From NCBI RefSeq assembly GCF_000716875.1, contig NZ_JNWQ01000098.1, forward strand, positions 1-23,835: a stretch of DNA of 23,835 bases, written 5' to 3'. Shown here piece after piece: positions 20,461 to 23,835 of the stretch; within the stretch, counting starts at the first letter, position 1; each line of letters opens with the position of its first letter. The notes beneath the pieces were generated by a model. That model ran no database searches. It had not been told where the DNA came from and worked only from the letters and a program-made list of their open reading frames with translations. The position numbers and the translations under genes are program-made. The stretch is from Streptomyces novaecaesareae. Its GTDB lineage: Bacteria; Actinomycetota; Actinomycetes; Streptomycetales; Streptomycetaceae.

Positions 20461-21340
20461 CCTGCACCACCACCCGGCGGGTCGCCAGCCACTGCGCGCC
20501 CCGTCCGGCGGCGAGCAGCGCGGCCGCCCAGGCGAGCTGGAAGCCGAGCGCCCCGAGCAGTCCGCTGCCGCTCGCGCGCTCCAGGAAGACGTCCGTCGGT
20601 ACCTTCACCAGCGCCGCCCAGGGCAGCACCGGGGCGAGGTCGCCGAGCAGGCCGGGGAACAGCGCGATCGGCAGCAGCATGCCGGAGAAGAACATCGAGA
20701 CCACCAGCATCACCGAGCGCACGCCCTCCGAGTCGTGCAGCCAGAAGCCGGTGATCGAGACCAGGAAGCGCAGCCCGAAGCTGACCACGACCGCGAGCAG
20801 CACCGAGAGCAGGAAGAACGCCCAGGTCAGCGGGTTTTCGGGCAGCCGGGTGCGGAACACCAGGGCGCCCACCAGCATCGGCCCGGTGCCGCGGACCAGC
20901 AGTTGGAAGGCGGCCCGGCCGAGGTCGGTGGCCAGCCACCAGCCCTGGAAGTCGACCGGACGGTAGAGGTCGACGGCGATGTCCCCGCTGCGGAAGCGGT
21001 CCTGGACGTCGTCCTGGAAGCCTCCGCCCCACACGGCGACGGTGACCAGCAGGGCCTGGCTGACCCAGATGTACGTGACGGCCTGGCTCTGGTCGTAGCC
21101 GCCGAGGCCGGGGCGGGCCTGCCACAGGGCGAGGAAGGAGGAGGCGAGGATGATGCCGAAGACGGTGTTGGTGAAGGTGCCGGCCAGGGTGGCGGCGCGG
21201 TAGGTGGAGTAGCGGCGGAAGGCGCCGTGGGCGACGGCGGCGTAGAGCCCGAGGGCGGCGGCCGCGTCGGGCCGGGGGGAGGCGGCCGGGGCCGCCGTGG
21301 GATCGGGGGGCCTTGCCCCGGCGGGGACAGCATTCAGCAT
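20453..21340 (-). CDS. ABC-2 family permease (PF06182 type), first subunit
   Basis: A 295-aa membrane protein with a 30-residue Ala/Pro-rich cytoplasmic N-terminus and about six hydrophobic segments. Recognisable blocks are FRRYSTYRAATLAGTFTNTV, QAVTYIWVSQALL, FRSGDIAVDLYRPVDFQGWW (the LRxGDIxxDLxRPVD motif of PF06182), RSVMLVVSMFFSGMLLPIAL and FPGLLGDLAPVLPWAALVKV. The ATG at 21340 has AAGGAG 6 nt upstream, lying inside an inverted repeat. It is the first gene of the exporter operon. Confidence 0.92.
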   Translation of the reverse strand: MLNAVPAGARPPDPTAAPAASPRPDAAAALGLYAAVAHGAFRRYSTYRAATLAGTFTNTVFGIILASSFLALWQARPGLGGYDQSQAVTYIWVSQALLVTVAVWGGGFQDDVQDRFRSGDIAVDLYRPVDFQGWWLATDLGRAAFQLLVRGTGPMLVGALVFRTRLPENPLTWAFFLLSVLLAVVVSFGLRFLVSITGFWLHDSEGVRSVMLVVSMFFSGMLLPIALFPGLLGDLAPVLPWAALVKVPTDVFLERASGSGLLGALGFQLAWAAALLAAGRGAQWLATRRVVVQGG

Positions 21341-21360
21341 ATTGTCTCCTTATCGACAAT
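21341..21360. promoter_or_regulatory. Inverted repeat ATTGTC-N8-GACAAT over the exporter ribosome binding site
   Basis: The arms are 21341-21346 and 21355-21360, with an 8-nt spacer that holds the minus-strand AAGGAG. The right arm ends directly at the ATG. It could be a MarR-like operator or an mRNA hairpin that hides the ribosome binding site. The stretch 21361-21607 has no gene that I can support. Confidence 0.5.
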
Positions 21361-21607
21361 TACGGGCACAGGCTCGCGCGCAGAAGACGCAGACGGGCCC
21401 GGAAGGACACCACTCGACACCGGCGCACACCCCAGCGGCCCCGACCCGCCGAACCCGGGGGTACCGGGCCGGACGGACGGAGCTGCCGAAGTGGGTGCGC
21501 TATCCGGTTTGCACCTTTCACCGTACCGCCGACGATCAGCCCCCGCACCCGGATTTCCCGAGCCCGCCGACCAGCCCCACCCACCGCTGACCGGCCGTCA
21601 AATAGCA

Positions 21608-21613
21608 CATAAT
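21608..21613 (+). promoter_or_regulatory. -10 box of the penicillin-binding protein gene
   Basis: CATAAT ends 6 nt before the ATG at 21620, and no Shine-Dalgarno sequence precedes that ATG, so the mRNA is probably leaderless. A CTGACC at 21587-21592 is a weak -35 candidate with a short 15-nt spacer. Confidence 0.4.
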
Positions 21614-21619
21614 CGCCGC

Positions 21620-23775
21620 ATGACCTTGAGCACCCGCCGCCAGGCCAAACGGGCCGCCCGCCGCGAGGCCCGCCGCGCCCTCCCGCTCTGGCGCCGGCTC
21701 CTGCCCACCTGGCGGATCACCCTCGGCACCCTCACCGCGCTCTTCCTGATCGCCGTCGGCAGCTTCGCCGTGCTCTACGTCATCGTCCCGGTGCCCGACG
21801 CCAACGCCCACGCCGTCGCCCAGAACAACATCTACCTCTACGCCGACGGCACCACCGAGATCGCCCGCACCGGCGCCGTCAACCGCACCGACGTCACCAT
21901 CGACCAGATCCCGCTACAGACCCAGCAAGCCGTCGTCTCCGCCGAGGACCGCACCTTCTACCAGAACCGCGGCATCGACCTGAAAGGCATGCTCCGGGCC
22001 GGCTGGAACACCCTCCTCGGCAAGGGCATGCAAGGCGGCTCCACCATCACCCAGCAGTACGTCAAGAACTACTACCTGACCCAGGACCAGACCATCGAGC
22101 GCAAGGGCCGCGAACTCCTCATCGCCCTCAAGGTCGACCAGCAGCGCGACAAGAAGGACATCCTGGCCGGATACCTCAACAGCAGCTACTTCGGCCGCGG
22201 CGCCTACGGCATCCAGAGCGCCGCCCACGCCTACTACGGCGTCGACGCCTCCGCCCTCACCCTCACCCAGGGCGCCTACCTCGCCTCACTGCTCCAGGCC
22301 CCCAGCCTCTACGACGTGAAGACGGCCACCCCCGCCAACCGCGAGAAGGCCATGGCCCGCTGGAACTACACCCTCGACGGCATGGTCCAACTCGGCTTCC
22401 TCACCACCGCCGACCGCACCGCCGCCACCTTCCCCGAACCGATCGACCCCCAGCCCGCCACCGGCCTCTCCGGCCAGGCCGGCTACCTCGTCGGCGTCGC
22501 CGACGACTACCTGATCTCCACCGGCACCATCGACGCCCCCACCCTCAAAGCCGGCGGCTGGCGGATCACCACCACCTTCGACAAACCCAAGCAGGACGCC
22601 TTCGTCAAGGCCGTCCAGGACGAACTCACCGACGAACTCGACCCCAAGGCCCGCCCCACCACCGACACCGACGTCCGCATCGCCGGCGCCTCCGTCGAAC
22701 CCGCCACCGGCCGCGTCGTCGCCGTCTACGGCGGCCCCGACTACGCCAAGCAGCCCTACAACGACGCCCTGCGCCAGGACAACCAGATCGGCTCCACCTT
22801 CAAACCGATCGACCTCGCCGCCGGCCTACTCGCCCAGCACACCCTCGACGGCCGCCCCATCACCACCGAAACCCGCTACGACGGCACCAGCGAACGCCCC
22901 GTCACCGGCGGCCCCACCCCGTACGCGCCACCCAACGAGGACAACATCGACTACGGCGACATCACCCTGCGCTACGCCATGGTGAAATCCGTCAACTCCG
23001 TCTACGCCCAGGAAGGCGTGGACGCCGGACTCGCCCGCGTCCGGGAGACCGCCGTCAAACTCGGCATCCCCGACAACGTCCGCGGCATGGACCCGGCCAA
23101 CACCTCGATGACCCTCGGCACCGCCACCCCCAGCGCCCTCGACCTGGCCGGCGCCTACGCCACCCTCGCCAACCACGGCCAGGCCCACACCCCGTGGTCC
23201 GTCCTCAAACTCGAACGCGTCAACCCCGGCGGCGCCATCGACGTCCCCAAGATGCCCGCACACAACCCCACCGACGCCCTCGGCCGCGGCTTCGCCGACT
23301 CCGTCACCGACGTCCTGCGCGACGTCGTCAGCCCCCGCGGCACCGGCGCCGCCGCCCTCGACCTCGGCCGCCCCGCCGCCGGCAAGACCGGCACCACCGA
23401 CTCCAACCTCTCCGCCTGGTTCGCCGGCTACACCCCCGAACTCACCACCACCGTCGGCCTGTTCCGCGAGAACCCGAAGACCCACGCCAAAGAACCCCTG
23501 TCCGGCACCGCCGGACTCACCCGGATCAACGGCGGCACCTTCCCCACCAGGATCTGGACCGCCTACATGACCGCCGCCCTCGGCGGCACCCCCACCCAGC
23601 AGTTCGACCTCCAGACCGGAACCGAAACCCCCACCACCGACAACTGGCCCACCCCCACCGGAAACACCACCCCCAGCACCGGCACCACCCCCACCAACGA
23701 CAGCCGGCCCACCGGCCCCACCCACGCACCCGACACCGCACCCACCCACGCCACCAGCGCACCCCCCACCAGCAG
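21620..23775 (+). CDS. Class A penicillin-binding protein, 3' end missing
   Basis: A bifunctional peptidoglycan glycosyltransferase/DD-transpeptidase, 718 full codons visible. A basic N-terminus precedes one membrane anchor (about 33-57). The GT51 domain shows EDRTFYQNRGID (catalytic Glu109), GGSTITQQYVKN (139-150), RKGREL and GYLNSSYFGRGAYGIQSAA. The transpeptidase domain shows S392-T-F-K395, S457-V-N459 and K589-T-G591. It acts outside the membrane in wall synthesis. The C-terminal tail is rich in Pro, Thr and Ser and is cut by adapter sequence at 23776; translation past that point gives an artefact peptide (CLLYTSPSPRD). The true C-terminus is unknown. Probably leaderless, divergent from the exporter operon. 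Confidence 0.95.
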
Positions 23776-23835
23776 CTGTCTCTTATACACATCTCCGAGC
23801 CCACGAGACAGGCAGAAATCTCGTATGCCGTCTTC
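23776..23835 (+). other. Illumina Nextera adapter contamination
   Basis: Non-biological sequence. CTGTCTCTTATACACATCT (23776-23794) is the transposase mosaic end. CCGAGCCCACGAGAC (23795-23809) completes the read 2 adapter. AGGCAGAA (23810-23817) is an i7 index (N703), and ATCTCGTATGCCGTCTTC (23818-23835) is the start of the reverse-complemented P7 tail. Minus-strand reading frames starting here (MGSEMCIRDS, MYKRQ) are known artefact openings. Confidence 0.99.

Noticed and set aside
23526..23804. Minus-strand frames that begin MGSEMCIRDS and MYKRQ
   Set aside because: Their start codons lie in the Nextera adapter, and the remainder is the antisense of the penicillin-binding protein tail. They are known contamination artefacts.

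Overview
This 23.8 kb window is very GC-rich, with strong third-position GC bias, Shine-Dalgarno sites of the GGAG/AAGGAG type, frequent GTG starts, 4-nt stop/start overlaps and several apparently leaderless genes. The gene content (two Scr1/WhiJ-type XRE regulators, a DUF397 protein, an RsbW-like ATPase, DUF6879, DUF6193, an Imm49-like protein, a PadR/HAAS pair) points to a streptomycete (Streptomyces, Kitasatospora or a close relative). No rRNA, tRNA, CRISPR array, transposase or integrase was seen. The last 60 bases are not biological: they are an Illumina Nextera read-through adapter with an i7 index. The window therefore ends at a contig end that was not trimmed.

Layout. (1) 1-3.9 kb, regulator island: on the minus strand DUF6879 protein, a 38-aa peptide and an XRE/DUF5753 regulator. 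Next comes an RsbW-like ATPase coupled to an 89-aa unknown protein (minus), divergent from a second XRE/DUF5753 regulator followed by DUF397 (plus). The second half has the arrangement of a whiJ-type locus. (2) 3.9-10.9 kb, mixed single genes: serine hydrolase of the beta-lactamase fold (minus), Imm49-like protein (plus), PadR regulator plus HAAS-domain membrane protein (plus, coupled), DUF6193 protein plus 95-aa partner (minus), a small secreted protein (plus) and a membrane protein (minus). (3) 11.0-14.3 kb, a minus-strand operon: ribbon-helix-helix (HicB-like) regulator, DUF4097 protein, DrrA-like ATPase, DrrB-like permease. A helically phased array of TGGCACCA sites lies upstream of the regulator. 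(4) 14.4-17.0 kb: adenosine-deaminase-like enzyme and DUF445 membrane protein (minus). (5) 17.2-21.3 kb, minus strand: two ABC-2 permeases of the PF06182 type, their ATPase, and a family 2 glycosyltransferase. (6) 21.6 kb to the end, plus strand: a class A penicillin-binding protein that runs into the adapter.

How the parts may work together. The regulator island fits a family of developmental and antibiotic control modules, in which the XRE protein binds promoter DNA and the small DUF397 protein and RsbW-like ATPase modulate it. The RHH-DUF4097-DrrAB operon looks like an autoregulated export or envelope-stress unit. The glycosyltransferase, the three-part exporter and the class A PBP all suggest cell-envelope work, but the substrates cannot be read from sequence. 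The less explained pieces are the 11-bp phased operator array, the coupled small ORFs beside the RsbW-like ATPase, the orphan Imm49-like gene, and an inverted repeat that overlaps the ribosome binding site of the second exporter. All functional calls rest on reading translated sequence by eye; no database search was run.
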